From Podocnemis expansa (Eukaryota > Chordata > Testudines > Podocnemididae): a DNA stretch of 64,000 nt. Positions 21,641-34,311 of the stretch are shown piece by piece; the first letter of the stretch is position 1; each line of letters begins with the position of its first letter. Below the pieces are notes generated by a model that worked only from the letters and a program-made list of their open reading frames with translations, did no database searches and was not told where the DNA came from. The position numbers and the translations under genes are program-made. The stretch covers positions 17,746,135 through 17,810,134 of the forward strand of contig ML681996.1 of the NCBI GenBank assembly GCA_007922195.1, given 5' to 3'.

Positions 21641-24600
21641 AAATGTGTGGGAATAGTCTAAGTGATGCCACATTGAACTGCATGGAAAGGATCACATTCT
21701 TCTCTGCTTAAAAAGTTGGTGCATTTAGAAATTTTGACTGAGCAGTTGTCTGGATACGTGAAAATGTGGTCATTGTATAGTACTTGTGTATGCACAGGGG
21801 ATGCATAAGACTGTTCCATATTTGTTTCTGCTTGACAATGAAGAAAATAGGTTGGAAGTAGTAGTGCCTGCACATCAGGATCACGGGCGGGAGCAGGGAG
21901 GGAAGAAGGTGTTCTGAGACAAAATATTTCCCCCCGGGAGTTCATGTTATGTACCACAATTCCTCAGAACTGTGCCTAAAGGCACAGTGTAAACCTATAA
22001 TCAGAATTCCATTTTCTTTAACTCCTGTATAGTTAGGGCCAGATTCTGATACCTTTATTTATCCTTAATTGCACCTTATTCCCCAGATAATTATGCCAGC
22101 ACCACTTATAGCATAAGATAATATTTACCATAAGGGTGTCAGAATTTGTTAACATCTGATTCTGAGAGCTGACCCCTTCCTAATATTAGGCTTTTATTGC
22201 TATGTTAGCACCTGATGACAACTCCAAAATGTTGAAGATGTTGCAACTCATTTGTTTATTTTTATAGTCCACAGTAATCAGCAAATTGTGAACAAGTTCT
22301 TGATGTAACCTTTGGGAAGAGAAATTTGACACCGAGACTGACATTTATTTTTACAAATTGATGATGATTTTAGAAACATAATATTTTAATTATCGGTACA
22401 AAGTCAGCTGAGAGGCAGCGAAGCAGATATATAAAATCAGAAAGTATCAAAAGATCATTTATGTCAATAGTAAATTACTTCATTTCTCTTTTTAGCTTAC
22501 TTTTTTTTTCTCATCAATTACACTTAACCTGAATACATATTGGATTATATTTGTTCATATGAAATGTATTCATCCAGCATGTCAGATATGACTACACATT
22601 TACTTTTAATTGGAGGTTGTAGTGTATTTTTTGTTTGTTTGATACTTTAGGTGCTGATAGTTATGGTAATTTTTTTTGTTAATTCCTATGGGTAAAACAT
22701 GCAAAATTATGCTTATTTTATGTCTTTAGTTCACAAACAATTGGCTAGAACCTCCACTGTTGTAAATAGGTGCAACTATATAGATATCAGCAGAAGTATT
22801 CTAACTGTGGATGTGACCCCAAGTTTACAAACCATCTGCCAACTGTGAAAAACTTATATTCCCCATAATTAGAAACAACATTTATAAGCCACAAACAAAC
22901 AAAAATATTTTGAATGGAAAAAAAAGTGTGTATGGGGTCAGTAACTAGTTCAGTATATCTCACTGAAGTAGGATAAAGGGAAAGTTGGAGAAGTTGTATG
23001 TATTGCTATTTATTTAATCTGGCACATTTTCATAGAGACACATAGATTTCCTACCCTTCTCCACCAAACAGCTGCAGCATAATGCAGTCTAGTGTGGCTC
23101 AGAACCTCCTGCTGGTGTAAATCAGCATTCATCCATTGACTTCTTGTATAAATCAGCATATTGCCATTGAAGGACACCTTTTCCATACAATAGAACAATC
23201 TCATAACTTTTCCTTCATCTTTCATTCAGATACCAACTTCCCCGTTAAAAAGTCACCATTTTAAGTACTAAATCTGTGTTTTGGTTCTTAGACATTTCAC
23301 ACCTGATTTGAGTGAAACCTGTAAGTGCTCAGCACCTCCGAAGTTCAAGTTCTCTAGGTATTTAGGCAATGTACCATATCATTAGATGCTTAACCTTAGA
23401 TGCTCAGGTTTGAAAATGGCTGCCAAAAAGGCAATAATATTTCTGCTCAGGTTGCTTATTTCAAAGATCTTGAAATCTGGTTTGAATATCTTCTTGTGGA
23501 GTATATTGGTCTGAGGTTGCAAGCTATACAGAGCACAAGAGGGAGCGAATGAGTTTCTAAGAATGCAGATTAACTGCAGTGCAAACTAACTAAAGAACGG
23601 GGGGTTGCCATTTAAAAACAAAAACAAAAAAACAAAAACCCTTAATCTTCCCCATTAGTTACTACACAGTGTTTTGTGGGACTATCACTCTGTTCTTCTC
23701 TTCTTAGAGCAAACGATGAACGTTGTAGATGTAGGACTGCTTGGTAGTGGTAAATATTACCTTTTTGTCTTTCATGTTTTGGGAGTTGTGTAGGAGGCAG
23801 ATAAGGAAATATCTGGTAAAACTATGACCACAGTTGAGAGTCTGGCCCAAACAATAGTTTCACTGAAATTAATGGAGTTGTACCAGTTTGAACAAGCTGA
23901 GATTCTGGACCTCTGTATCATTTTCCATGTGTGCATTTAGATACTGACCACCAGAAATAATCTGCACTCTTTAGAGGCCAGCCGAGTTAAATAAATTGTC
24001 GGGATCAATTGCTGGGTAAACATGTACATGCCTAGACACGAAGTTTGTTATGTGAAGACATATACTCTCTTTTTGTGTTTACAGGCTAAGGAACATAGTA
24101 CTAGGTATGATTTGTAAAAGGACTTCAAATTCACATTAATGTTTTTTTTCAAAATAATTAAAACCATAGTTTAGGATCAGTTACATCTGCCTATACTATA
24201 TCTTGGTATGGCCCATAGTAAGGTTGTTGGTCTTTTTTGGGGGAAAAAAAACAAAAAAAAACTTGGTATCCAAATAATTTGCAAACAAACAAAACAGCCC
24301 ACCTACAAAACCCTACAACCTATCTAATGATGAAAGGCTGATGTGGAGAAGCAGGTGAATCTGTCATCACAGTGTAGCACCCTTTTTGTTTCATGGTAGA
24401 CACCCCCTGATACCAGTCAGCTATCTTGAAGTGTGATGAGGAAGCCATGGTTGTTTGTTTACAAAGATAACTAGTATAGTGATGGGACTTCTGGGAAAGG
24501 TTTCAGTACATCAGCTAGTCAACATCAGTTATATGAACCTAAAAATATCTTTTACTATAATGTGCAATGTAAGCCATTTAAATCTGGTATTTTATAAAAC

Positions 24601-25349
24601 AATCTGATTTAATTTCTTCCTCTCAAGAAGTACTCAGGGGAAGCTGATCGCTTCCACCTATAGGCATAATTTTTCCATTTTTCTCTAATAGAACTATTTT
24701 TAATAACTCAGTTTTGAAATCCTTACCAATCCAGGTGTTGCTTTTGCCAACATATACTTTGTATTAACTCTCTCACAGTACATTGGTTTCTGTTTAGAGA
24801 ATATGCTATACGGGTGTTTGACTTTCTTACACAGGAAAAAGTCTATTTGCAACATATTTTATAACAAATAACAAAAACAATTAAGACACCAGTCAAATGG
24901 ATGAAATGGAAAGTATTAAATATCATATAATTTTCAGGAAAATATCATCATGTGCCCTGATCTGAAGTCATTCTAAATAATCACATTGTAAACTTCCAAA
25001 CTACTCATTGTTTCATAAGTCTCATGACTCACACCAGAATTGTAAGTAGCCTGGATACCAACAGACATATATTGAGAATATGCATTTTACAGCAATGACC
25101 CAGGGTAATACCCAGCAGATATTAAAACATATAGTTCATAATGAGAACATTTAAACAAAAGCTGGTTTGTAAGAAAATAGATGTATTCAAACATTATAAT
25201 ATACAGAAACAAATTCTCAGTGTTATTGACAATTTTTTCTAATGATTTAAATATATTCTCACTCTGAAACCCTCCTAACATACATTGTCACAGTTCAGAA
25301 CAACCAAACCTATACTTTCCCCTTGTGGGATGTTAGGTAGAGTGAGTTC
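21641..25349. other. Long AT-rich non-coding stretch
   Basis: No gene, LINE or PLE seen. Two short ancient motifs occur: AGGGCCAGATTCTGATACC near 22036, and GAGAGTCTGGCCC…ATTAATGGAGTTGTACC at 23838-23890. Homopolymer-rich patches lie at 22500, 23620 and 24240. Confidence 0.5.
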
Positions 25350-25685
25350 CAAGTTATTAAAGAGAATTCTTTCTGAGATATCTGGCTGGTAGTCTTGTCA
25401 CAAGCTCCATGTTTAGCTTATTGTCATATTTGGCTTGGGAAGAAATTTTCCACCATGGCAGACTGGCAGGAGCCCTAGGGAATTTTCAGCTTCCTCTGAA
25501 GCTTGGAGCACAGGTCACTTGCTTGTGGAGCCTCTGTACCTCAAAGTCTTTAAACCATTATTTGAGGACTTTAGTAACTCAGTAATGGATTATGGGTCTA
25601 TTACAGGAGTGAGTGGATGACGTTCTGTGGCCTGCATTGTGCCGGAGGCACATGATCATAATGGTCCTTTCTGAATTTAAGATCT
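25350..25685 (+). mobile_element. CR1 LINE 3' UTR fragment
   Basis: Shares order and wording with 15.1-15.6 kb: GAGAATTCTTTCTGAG, TTGTCATATTTGGCTTGGGA, AACCATTATTTGAGGACTTT, TATTACAGGAGTGAGTGG and GATCATAATGGTCCTTTCTG. Confidence 0.8.
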
Positions 25686-26349
25686 GAGTTTAATGGTTCC
25701 CTGCTCCAAAGCCATCTCCTCTTTTGTGTGGTTGCTTGCATTCCTTTCCCTTCTGATTTTTTTTTTTTTTCTTCTGGGCTGCACAGCTCCCTGCCTCTAC
25801 ACTGTAAGCTCCCCAGCAAGTTTGATAGACCAAGTAGACGTGGTTTTTGCTTTCTCCTCTGTGTAACTTCTCAGAGTTAAGTTACCACACAGCCCAGTTT
25901 AAGCAAACATATTTACATTCATGATGAAAGTGTTACAGAGATAACCCATTAACATAAGATAGGAACCTTCACACATGCTAAAAAGCTTACCAAAGATCAT
26001 GCTCATTCTTGGAAGCACTGAGGTATGGTACAGTCCTTCAAATCCCTCCAGGATGATTTTCTGTGGTTAGAAGTTAACAAGTTTTGCTTAGAACCAGAAC
26101 CCACATGAATCTAAGTCCCTTCTTTATGCAGCTCAGGATGCTGATCTTCAGATTCTAAAGACAGTTAATCAGCAGACTATATTTCTTTTCAGGGCATAAA
26201 TTCAAACGTTGAATCTGGAGATGGGAAATTTCATTCAGCTCTTCTCAGATATTTTCTAGAAAACCAATTCACCTTTCTCCCAAAAGTTCCTTCTTGTCAA
26301 GCACATTGTTTCAAATAGGCCTTTGAAGCTCTTGGGGAAAGGAAGAAAA
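25686..26349. other. Non-coding stretch
   Basis: No recognised repeat; a T-run lies at about 25757-25770. Confidence 0.45.
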
Positions 26350-26655
26350 AAAAAACAGCAACAAGGAGTTGTGTGGCACTTGAAGACTAACAGATTTATT
26401 TTTTGCATGAGCTTTCGTGCGAGAAGATCCCACTTCCTCAGATGCTTCGAAGATGGGTGAACTCACAGAAAGGAATGAAACTAAATGCAAGGGGGTGTAA
26501 AACATAGGATGAGGTCATACAGTAACAGCAAATCAGAGCAGTTTTCAGGCTCAAACCATGGGAAGCCTGAAGTCAAATTACCCTTTGTAATACGAAAAGA
26601 ATCCATAGTCTCGATTCAATCCTGCTTTCACAGAATTTAGCTTGCAATGACAAGT
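26350..26655 (-). mobile_element. PLE 3' end, antisense, 5'-truncated
   Basis: Runs from AACAACAAGGAGT-type text, through an inverted hammerhead-like block with an intact CTGAGGA core and GAAA (read on minus, about 26406-26446), through the 3' UTR, to the end of the endonuclease frame (antisense of the stretch near 55200-55320). It closely resembles the copy at 55.2-55.5 kb and may belong to the same subfamily. Confidence 0.87.
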
Positions 26656-27430
26656 GTAGAAGAGTGCTTAGGTTGAGACAGAAGGTTTGGGTGGACAGTG
26701 GTTCTTTTTATGAGCAGCTCTAGTCCTTTTACTCAATGCACTCTGTTTATTGTGCTTGCCAAAAAAAGTGTGTTTCAGATATTTAAATACTATGGCATAA
26801 TTGATTACCAGATTGTAATTTATTGTTCTACAAACAGAAGGAATGTAGAACATAGACATAAATAAAAAAGAATATTATGAGGTGGTACTATTTAAAATTC
26901 AGAAAAATCAAGAGTAGCATAAAAATAATTATAGAGAAATAATAAGGCATTCTTAAACCATGTGCAGTCCCTGAAACAAAGAGCTAATATTTAGTGTTAT
27001 GGTTTCTGAAATACATTCATAGTACACAGCAAGTTCATTCATTCAATAGGTTTATTCCTTTAGGGAGTATACACATGATAGATTTCCTGAAGTCAATTAC
27101 TCTGCTTCATAACTTTAATCATAATTTATGTCCTAGTTAAAAAACAAAGTGTGACTTCTACAAACACTTTCAAAATGTGTTAGGAATATTGGGCCAAAGT
27201 CTCTCCAATTTACAATTCTGTTTTATGGCAATGAAACGTCAGAGATGTAAGTCAATACAAAATTACTTTCAATTGTTTGTTTAAATGCCCCATTCCTGAT
27301 ATGAGCATTTAATTTCTGCAGGAATTTACCTATAGGTAATTCACTGCAAGTGACAATGCATGGTCATTTGAACAAGTGATAACAGTTATGTAACCTGGTG
27401 ATTTAGTTCTGATCAACTCAAATTTGGAAA
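26656..27430. other. AT-rich non-coding stretch
   Basis: No recognised feature. Confidence 0.45.
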
Positions 27431-27540
27431 ACAACAAGAGTCCCGTGGCACCTTAAAAACTAATAGATTTCTTTGGGCATAAGGTTTTGTGGGCTTCAAC
27501 CCACTTTCTCAGATGCATCTCACAATCTGTTAGTCGTTAA
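27431..27540 (-). mobile_element. PLE terminus, second subfamily, with short inverted arm
   Basis: Minus-strand terminus with AACAACAAGAGTCCCGTGGC, TTTGTGGGCTTCAACCCAC and CAGATGCATCTCAC. The stem and loop (GTGGG…CCCAC) differ from the other copies, marking another PLE subfamily. At 27521 the plus-strand tail wording (AATCTGTTAGTCGTTAAGG) begins, giving a very short inverted arm, cut off by GGCTACGTCTACACG at 27540. Confidence 0.75.
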
Positions 27541-28204
27541 GGCTACGTCTACACGTAAAAGCTTAGTGGCTAGGATGGTCTCCTGAAGAGTTGAAGAACT
27601 AATTTCAAATCTTTTTTGACACATTAAGTGGAACAGATTGAGCTACTTGTGTCTCTCACTATAAGGACAAGTGTGTACCCCAAAATTATGTCAACCTAAA
27701 TTGTAGAGAAACAAACAGCTACCATAATAATGAAGTCATTTTGAATAACTACACTGTGCTCCTTGTATTGGTGGTACACATCTGCAACTCCAGCTCTTGC
27801 ATCGATGCAGATAGAAGTGCACAGTAGGGTAGCTATCACACTGTGCAATTTGCTGCCATCTAATGCAGGGAAGTGTTGGCAATATCTCATGGGGGCAAAC
27901 AAGTTGTGCAGGGGTGAATGGTTTCCATGTTCCATGATGCAGTTTTTTCTTCCTTCCCATAATGTTGTGTGTATTCCATAATATTCATAATGCCTTTCAA
28001 AAGCCCCACAAACTTGCATGTCTGCCAACTCTGTAAAAAGCAGGAATCCAGCACAGCTCTGCACTGTTGCGATGAGCGTTAAAAGCATGGGGTACCTGCT
28101 CCTGTAGCATCTGCAGAGAGTACATGGTGATTCCTTGAAGGTTAGATTCCTGTAGGACATAAGAAAAACTTCAAGGTTGTTGTTGGTATTCATGGGGTAA
28201 AAAC
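27541..28204. other. Unassigned repeat-like block with open frame
   Basis: Starts with GGCTACGTCTACACG, the terminal wording of the inverted-repeat elements in this window, so it may be part of such an element. A minus-strand open frame of 180 codons (28238-27696) crosses it, but its first codons lie in PLE tail sequence and no domain is recognisable. I regard the frame as chance and the block as non-autonomous transposon sequence, with low certainty. Confidence 0.4.
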
Positions 28205-28894
28205 AATGAAAGTCCCGTGGCATCTTAAAAACTAACAAATTTCTTCAGACATAAGCTTTCTTAGGTTGCCACCTACTTTATCACATGCATGAAGTGGAAA
28301 CTACAGGTAGGAGGTTTGTATACACTTGCAAAGGTGGGAAACAATACAATGGGGAGGGCAAGTGCTAGCAAAGTAAATTCAGCTAGGATAGATGAGGCCC
28401 ATTCATAACAGTGGATACTTTTAACTCACCCAAACAATATTGTAAATCCATCCAGATATACACTTAACCCAGCAGAAGAATCCATCTTATCTTGAGGACT
28501 CTCTCTCTGTCCAACCATCCACACACACATGATACAGTTCTGCAGTGAACTGGAAGACTACTTTCACCATCTCTGACTCAAGGAATATTTCCATCACACC
28601 ACTGAACAACACACTAACCCACAGAAGCCTCCATGCCAATGCTACAAGAAGAAGAATTCTGCATGGAGTCCTCCTGATGGTTGAAACAACAGACTAGACT
28701 TTTACAGAGAGTGCTTCTGCAGATATGCACAAACTGAGATTGTAGACATAACTTCAGCCATGCAGAATGCAATGATATCCACAGCCTCAAAAAGAATTCT
28801 GAAACTATAATCAAAGAGGCTGACAATAGAGGTGCTGTAGTCATCATGAATCGGTTGGATTATGAATGGGAGGCTGCCAGACTTTTAACTCACC
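28205..28894. mobile_element. PLE with inverted 5' terminus and ORF N-terminal region
   Basis: The left part (28205-28420) is a minus-strand terminus of the second PLE subfamily (GAAAGTCCCGTGGCATCTTA, CACATGCATGAAGTGGAAAC). From about 28421 the plus strand carries the N-terminal ORF region: wording such as NPAEESILS, CSELEDYF, LKEYFHHTTE, and near 28690 YRECFCRYAQTEIVD, which precedes the RT in this PLE group. Frameshifts and stops abound. The copy ends where a CR1 begins, so only the first part of the PLE remains. Confidence 0.75.
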
Positions 28895-29146
28895 CAACAG
28901 GAATTTTTTTCCTGGGGCAGATTGGCTAGGGCTCTGGGGGTTTTTCATCTTCCTCTGTAGCATGGGGCAATGTTCACCTGCTTGTGAATTCTCTGTCTCT
29001 TAAAGCCTTTAAATCATGATCTGAGGACTTCTGTCATTAGTTAAAAGCTTATGGCAGGAGCGGGTGGGTAAGATTTTGTGGTTTGCATTGCTCATGTGGT
29101 CAGAATAGATGATCATACTGTTTCCTTCTGACCTTAGAATCTATGG
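28895..29146 (+). mobile_element. CR1 LINE 3' UTR fragment
   Basis: Carries GGGGCAGATTGGCTAGGGC, AATCATGATCTGAGGACTTC, TGGCAGGAGCGGGTGGG and a final GACCTTAGAATCTATGG, in the same order as the copies at 15, 25 and 42 kb. The hAT element that follows is inserted in its very end. Confidence 0.8.
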
Positions 29147-29632
29147 CAGGGGTTGGCAACCTCCGGTACCCATGCCAAAAATGGCATGGGAGCCAACCCT
29201 GAGTGCCACGTCATGCCGCTTAGGCTTCTCTGGCAGCCCGCTCCCCCAGCACTCTGCAGCTGGGCAGCATAAGCTATGTGCTATGGCTCCAGGCTGGCAG
29301 AAGCTGCGGTGTGTGGCTCCCAGCCCTTTGCTGGCCCCAGTCCCTGCTGGGCAGGGATAGAGGGGATGGGGGAATGTTTGCCCTCCCCTCCTGCTTCCGG
29401 TTTTGACTGGAGAGCCAGAAGCCACCAGCTTGGGGGGGGTGAGAGGTGCCTCTGATTGAACCCAGAGGTCCCGGGGAAATAGTCGGCCCTGACCAGGACC
29501 TGGAGGCTATCCGCCGACAAGGATGGGAGTCGGCCCTGCCCCTGAACCAGAGGCCTGGCCCCACCCCCAGCAACCACTGAGCATATGGTGGGTGGGGCTG
29601 GCACAGCGTTCGGCAAAGGTTACTGACGCCTG
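29147..29632. mobile_element. hAT non-autonomous element, 486 bp
   Basis: Begins CAGGGGTTGGCAACC and ends AAAGGTTACTGACGCCTG, imperfect inverted repeats with the CAG…CTG ends typical of hAT. The flanks ATCTATGG (29139-29146) and GTCTATGG (29633-29640) agree in 7 of 8 positions, the expected 8-bp target duplication. The interior is GC-rich; open frames on both strands have no transposase domain. Confidence 0.85.
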
Positions 29633-29638
29633 GTCTAT

Positions 29639-30169
29639 GGCTTTGTCTACACCTAAAATCTTACTTCGGGTTTGGTTAGTCTGAACTAAGTACTTCAAAA
29701 GTTAGTTCGAACTAAGTGCATTTTTTAGTTCCAATTAAATTTTAGTTAGAACTAACTCCTTTGTTTTGTTTTTTTTAATTTGAACTAAGTAACTTTTAGT
29801 CCTGCTTTTTTTAGTTCAAACAAACTTTTTAGTTTGAACCAAAAAAGTGTGGTGAGTTCGAACTAAAAAAAAAAAACAAAACAAACCCCCCCACACACAC
29901 TTAGTTCAAACGAACCTCTAGTTTGAACTTTCGTTTGAACTAGCATGTCTACATTATGTTAGTTCAAACTAAATATGCAAATTAGTTTGAACTAAGCAGT
30001 TAGTTCAAACTCACCTGCCAAGCAAATTAGTTCAAACAAAGCTTTGCTTCATTTGAACTGATTTTTTTTTTTTGATTTTGAACTAGGCAAAGCCTCATGT
30101 AGACAGAGTTCAAATTGGTTCGAATTAAAGCTTCTTAATTCAAACTTATTTGCTAGTGTCAACATAGCC
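29639..30169. mobile_element. Inverted-repeat element with TTCGAACTAA array
   Basis: The ends are GGCTTTGTCTACACCTA and the complement of GGCTATGTTGACACTAG. The interior is packed with TTAGTTCGAACTAA-type words in both orientations, interspersed with A/T runs, and would form extensive hairpins. The element abuts the hAT element before it. No coding capacity. Confidence 0.8.
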
Positions 30170-30374
30170 ATGGAGCCTACACTGTGACACTGCATCAGCC
30201 TAACTACATTTACCTAAGTACTATGCTTTTTGCAGAGGTGGAGTTAAGTTGGGATAGTTGGTAAGTTAGATCATGAGGAGCAACATTTCAGTGCAGATGC
30301 TTAGAGAAGTAGATTGATGTAAATTGCCTTGTATCAGCCTACCTCTGTAGGATAGACCAAGCCACAGGCATGTT

Positions 30375-30960
30375 TTCTAACCATTTGATCATTCTCATGG
30401 CTCTTGGAATGTTCTCTAGTTTATCAGTGTCCTTCTGGAATTGTGATCACCAGTATTCTAGCAGTGGTTGCACCAGTGCCAAATAAAATGGTAAAGTAAC
30501 CCGTCTACTTATACGAAAGACTCCTCTGTTTATGCTTCCAAGAATCACACTGACCTGAGACACTCATGTTCAGCTGAATCGTTACTGTTACTCCCATATC
30601 TTTTTCTGAGTCATGGGTTCCAAGTGAAGAGATTCCCCACATCTTGTAAATATATCTGGTATTCTTTAATTCAAGATGTAGACATCTGCACTTATATTAA
30701 AACACAAATTGTTCACTTGTGACCAGCTTACCAAATAAATCCAGATCACTGTGTCAGATTCTTATTTTCTTTATTTGCCAGCCCCCCAATTGTTTGTCAC
30801 TGAGATTTACCAAAATTGGTGTCATCTGTAAACTTTACCAGTGATGATTTTATTTTTTGTTCTAAGTCATCGATAAATAGCCCTAGGACAAATGACTAAC
30901 TATTGACTTGATGCTTCAAGGCCCAGTTGTCCGCTCCACCTCCTCTGAAAAATATTTCTC
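30375..30960 (-). mobile_element. CR1/L3 LINE, antisense, degraded
   Basis: Antisense CR1 wording: TTCTCTAGTTTATCAGTGTCC, GCAGTGGTTGCACCAGTGCC, CAGCTGAATCGTTACTG, AAACTTTACCAGTGATG and AAGTCATCGATAAATAGCCC. This covers the end of the RT and part of the 3' region; the frame is destroyed. Confidence 0.8.
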
Positions 30961-33477
30961 ATAACCGTGAAAGTAAAAAATAAGAACAAGTGGTTAAAAT
31001 AAACATTTGATGTGACCCATCAGAATAATTCAAAATAAAAACTAAATTCTGCTCAGTCTAAATGCAATTTAACTAATTTTTAACATTTTACTGCGCAAGG
31101 CAAATCATATGAAAATTTGCTAAAATGGGTTAACACTGGCATAAAATTGTATATATAAGCCCTAAATATGAAATAATGAGGATATAAGAAGAATATGATC
31201 TGATGCATTGTCAACAGTCTTTTACTGAAAATACATGGTGGTGTTGATGTTTTATTTAAGCAGATGTTCTGCTTTCCTATTGTGCTTTTTTCTGCTTTGA
31301 GGTTTTATATAAATACATTTCATTACTTTCATTGCAACTGAAGTTATTTTCATGACTACCTGCATAGAAATCCAGGAGTGTTCAGCTTCAGCACCCAATT
31401 ACAAACTTAACAGTAAAATGCCTAGCTCAGCATTTTAGCTTTCATTTTTGTGACACCAGTTCAACAGCAACACTAAGCATTTTCTTTGCTTCATCCTGTT
31501 GTAAATTCCCTGTTCAACCAAGAGAGTAGTCAGCTATGAACCTCATGAAGCATAACCTGAATTATTTGAATAAGAAGCAGGCAAAGAAGGGAATACATCA
31601 GAATAAAATAACTACAATGGAAGGGATACTATTTAGGACATAGTTGAGACTATTTTGTGGTATGACAATGTGTTCTATTTTCATGCAATAGCTGCAAGTA
31701 ATTGCTTTGGGCTAAGTGAAAACTTTTAGCCTTCAATCCTGCCAGCTGCTGGAAGAAGTGAGGAGAGAGAGAAAAAATTATAGTGTGCAACAGTCTGGAG
31801 AAAAAAAAAACAATTTCCTCTTACAATGAACTGAGAACTGGTAAATAGGCAGGATGGTGGTAGAGAGAGAGCTTGATAGAAAATTACAATCAGTTGCACA
31901 ACATGATGGCCTTGATTTACAACACCTGCAAGAAATGAGTTTTTGCTATTGACTTTTATGGATGTGGGGTTGGGACTGATATTTGCTATTTTCATATACT
32001 TTGAGTAGCCCATGTAAGCATGCCTATGAGCTCATAGAAGGATTGGACCAATGACTAAACAGTGAGCTCTCAGAAAGCAATCTCTGACTGCCTCCAGAGA
32101 AATATTGTCACAGTATTCCTACAAGCCCACAATTGTGTACTTTTCTCTCTCTACCTCCACTTTAATTGTAACAAAAAACAGTGCTCAGTTTTAGTGCTGG
32201 TAGGTTATCACTGCTGTCTCTCTTTCAACTCTCATCTTGGATACTGCAGCACAGAGCCCTGGGTAAGATTCTACTGCAGATATACAAGTTCAGCCATTGT
32301 CTACTTTGGAAATGGATTACTGATCGTATTCATGGAAACTGAGCATGGTAAATCCTATATTTGCAGCCTACTCTTTGGTTCCAGCATTTGATAGTATAAC
32401 CCATACATTTTAGGATAATTCAGGGTCATCAGACCAGAAGCACTAATGGATTGGTTCTTTGTCTAATGTAAGTCAGCACAGCTCCATTAAAGTCAATGGA
32501 GCTGTGGTGATTTACAACAGCTGAAGAACTGACCCATCATTTTTTATTATATTAAGTCATGTTGAGTAGTAGACAAGCATGACTTTGTTGGGGTGGAGGG
32601 GAGCTTAGCTATAAGAATTCCAGTAATTCATCTAATTTTTCATTAGACGTATACCATTGTTAATCTTAATTCTACATGTATTAGCACAAAGAAAGCCTCT
32701 AAAATCAATGAGCATCAGTTCATACAGAGAAGCTTTTAAGGAGTTGGTAGCTCATAAGATAGTGTTCTTTTTATATTTTAATTAAAGAAATAAATCTTAA
32801 GGTTCCATTATACAACATTCCGTGCCGGGGTAGTCCAATGATTCCTGGCATTTTGGTTGTTTTCACAAGACAATTATGTTTCACATAAAGCAGTATGGAA
32901 TCACATCAATGGTGTAATTATAATTACAAAAGCAAGCAATTTTCAACAACAAAGTACACAATAGCAAGTCACGAAAAGTTAAAAAAGCTGAAGGGAATAG
33001 TCATCTGCATTTATATATACAATGTCATGAATAAGCTTCATCTGTTCACTGCTGCTGTTTGCTGTGAACTCCTTGTGCTCAAGTTTTGTTTATGGGATAT
33101 ATATGTCTGCCGTACTAACTTGCCTCTACCAAAGCAGCAGATTTTGTTTAAGCCTCACAGTTTCATGTTGGTAAAGCATCTACCAGATGATTTAAGGGGA
33201 AGTCTCTATTCCCTATATTTTCTGTCCTTGATCTGTAGCAAAAATCCAACATGCTAACTAAACATGACAAGTTAAAGACTCTCACCGGCATAACACTTCC
33301 TTAGCTGTATCTCAGCTGGCAACAAAAGGTTATAGAAAATGCTTGTCTAAATTTAGTCTGAAGTAGAGGGCCCTGTAAAAACTTATGTTGATAACTTTAT
33401 ACATTTTGGCACAAATTTAAGTCTAGTAAAAGTAGATGCAGTACTGTTGGTTTCAACAGTTATTCTTTCTAAACCAA
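30961..33477. other. Non-coding stretch
   Basis: No gene recognised. At 32452-32545 lies the clearest copy of a short near-palindromic motif (CAGCTCCATTAAAGTCAATG then GAGCTGTGGTG). Confidence 0.5.
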
Positions 33478-33640
33478 GTTCCCAAGGGGCAGCCGTGTTA
33501 GTCTAGTAAAGAAAACAAAACAAAAACAAAAACAAGAAACACCAAGGAGTCTTATGGCACTTAAAGACTAACAGATTTATTAATCACATGAGCTTTCGTG
33601 GGAGAATATCCCACTTCATCAGATGCTTTGAAGAGCTCTT
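33478..33640 (-). mobile_element. PLE 3' terminus, antisense
   Basis: Starts with CCCAAGGGGCAGCCGTGTTA, then an A-rich piece, CACCAAGGAGTCTTATGGCA, the terminal block and AGATGCTTTGAAGAGCTC. Only the terminus remains. It carries the best hammerhead-like core in the window. Confidence 0.88.
33587..33626 (-). ncRNA. Hammerhead-ribozyme-like motif (PLE terminus)
   Basis: Read on the minus strand in order: GCAT (stem I 5' side), CTGATGA (canonical core), one extra A, GTGGGA / loop / TCCCAC (6-bp stem II), GAAA (core), GCTC, then ATG (stem I 3' side; the last base of ATGC is changed here). AGCT at the GAAA-GCT junction is self-complementary, so stem III could form only between two molecules. PLE termini are known to carry minimal hammerhead ribozymes. 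The extra A before stem II departs from the usual core, so activity is unproven. Confidence 0.6.
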
Positions 33641-33930
33641 CAAACATGGTTAATTTACAATGTAAATTAATATGGTTAATTTACAGTGCTTTTTCTATGT
33701 TTTCCACTCTCTCATTTTTCCACCTCTCCAGAAAGCAGACAGCTTAGTCTCTGTCTTTCTCTTTGTCTTTCTTTCTCTGCCACCACCCCAATCTGTATAG
33801 CTTATACAAGATGGGGGTGACAGTAGAGAAAGAAAAATAAAGAGAGAAATGGGATACTTCTATGGCTGTCCAATGTCTTGACAGATAAAAAGACATGTAA
33901 CAAAGTTGGTCAATCAATGGTACTTAAAGT

Positions 33931-34311
33931 CTATGTTCACACACAGGGGGTTATTTCGATACAAGTTGTTTCGAAACAACTTGTATCAAAATAACACCTT
34001 ATTTCGAAATAAGTTAATTTGAACTAACAGTTTATTAATTCGAATTAAGGAAAAAAGCTCAAAGCGAAATAACAAGTTCAGACAACAGTTATTTCGAAAC
34101 GAGTCACCGTTGTTTCGAAGCAACATGTTCTGACAGCATTGTTTCAAAATAATCATTTCGAAACAACATTGTTTCGTCCCCACATGGGGTTTAAGTTGTT
34201 TCACAATGGAACCCGTTGCTTCGAAACAACGGTGCGTCGTGTGAACATGACCTTTCTTATTTCTAAACAGCCTCTGTTGTTTCGAAATAAGACTGCTGTG
34301 TGAACACACCC
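33931..34311. mobile_element. Inverted-repeat element with TTTCGAAA array
   Basis: The ends share GTTCACACACAG (left) and CTGTGTGAACAC (right). The interior repeats GTTTCGAAAC, TATTTCGAAAT and relatives. A minus-strand open frame of 130 codons crosses it but is simply a translation of the repeated palindrome. The ends differ from the GTCTACAC group, and the array resembles the right end of the Harbinger element (21.48-21.61 kb). Confidence 0.8.

Noticed and set aside
27696..28238. 180-codon minus-strand frame as a host gene
   Set aside because: Its start lies in PLE tail sequence, the start of the block has transposon-end wording, and no domain or splice context supports it.
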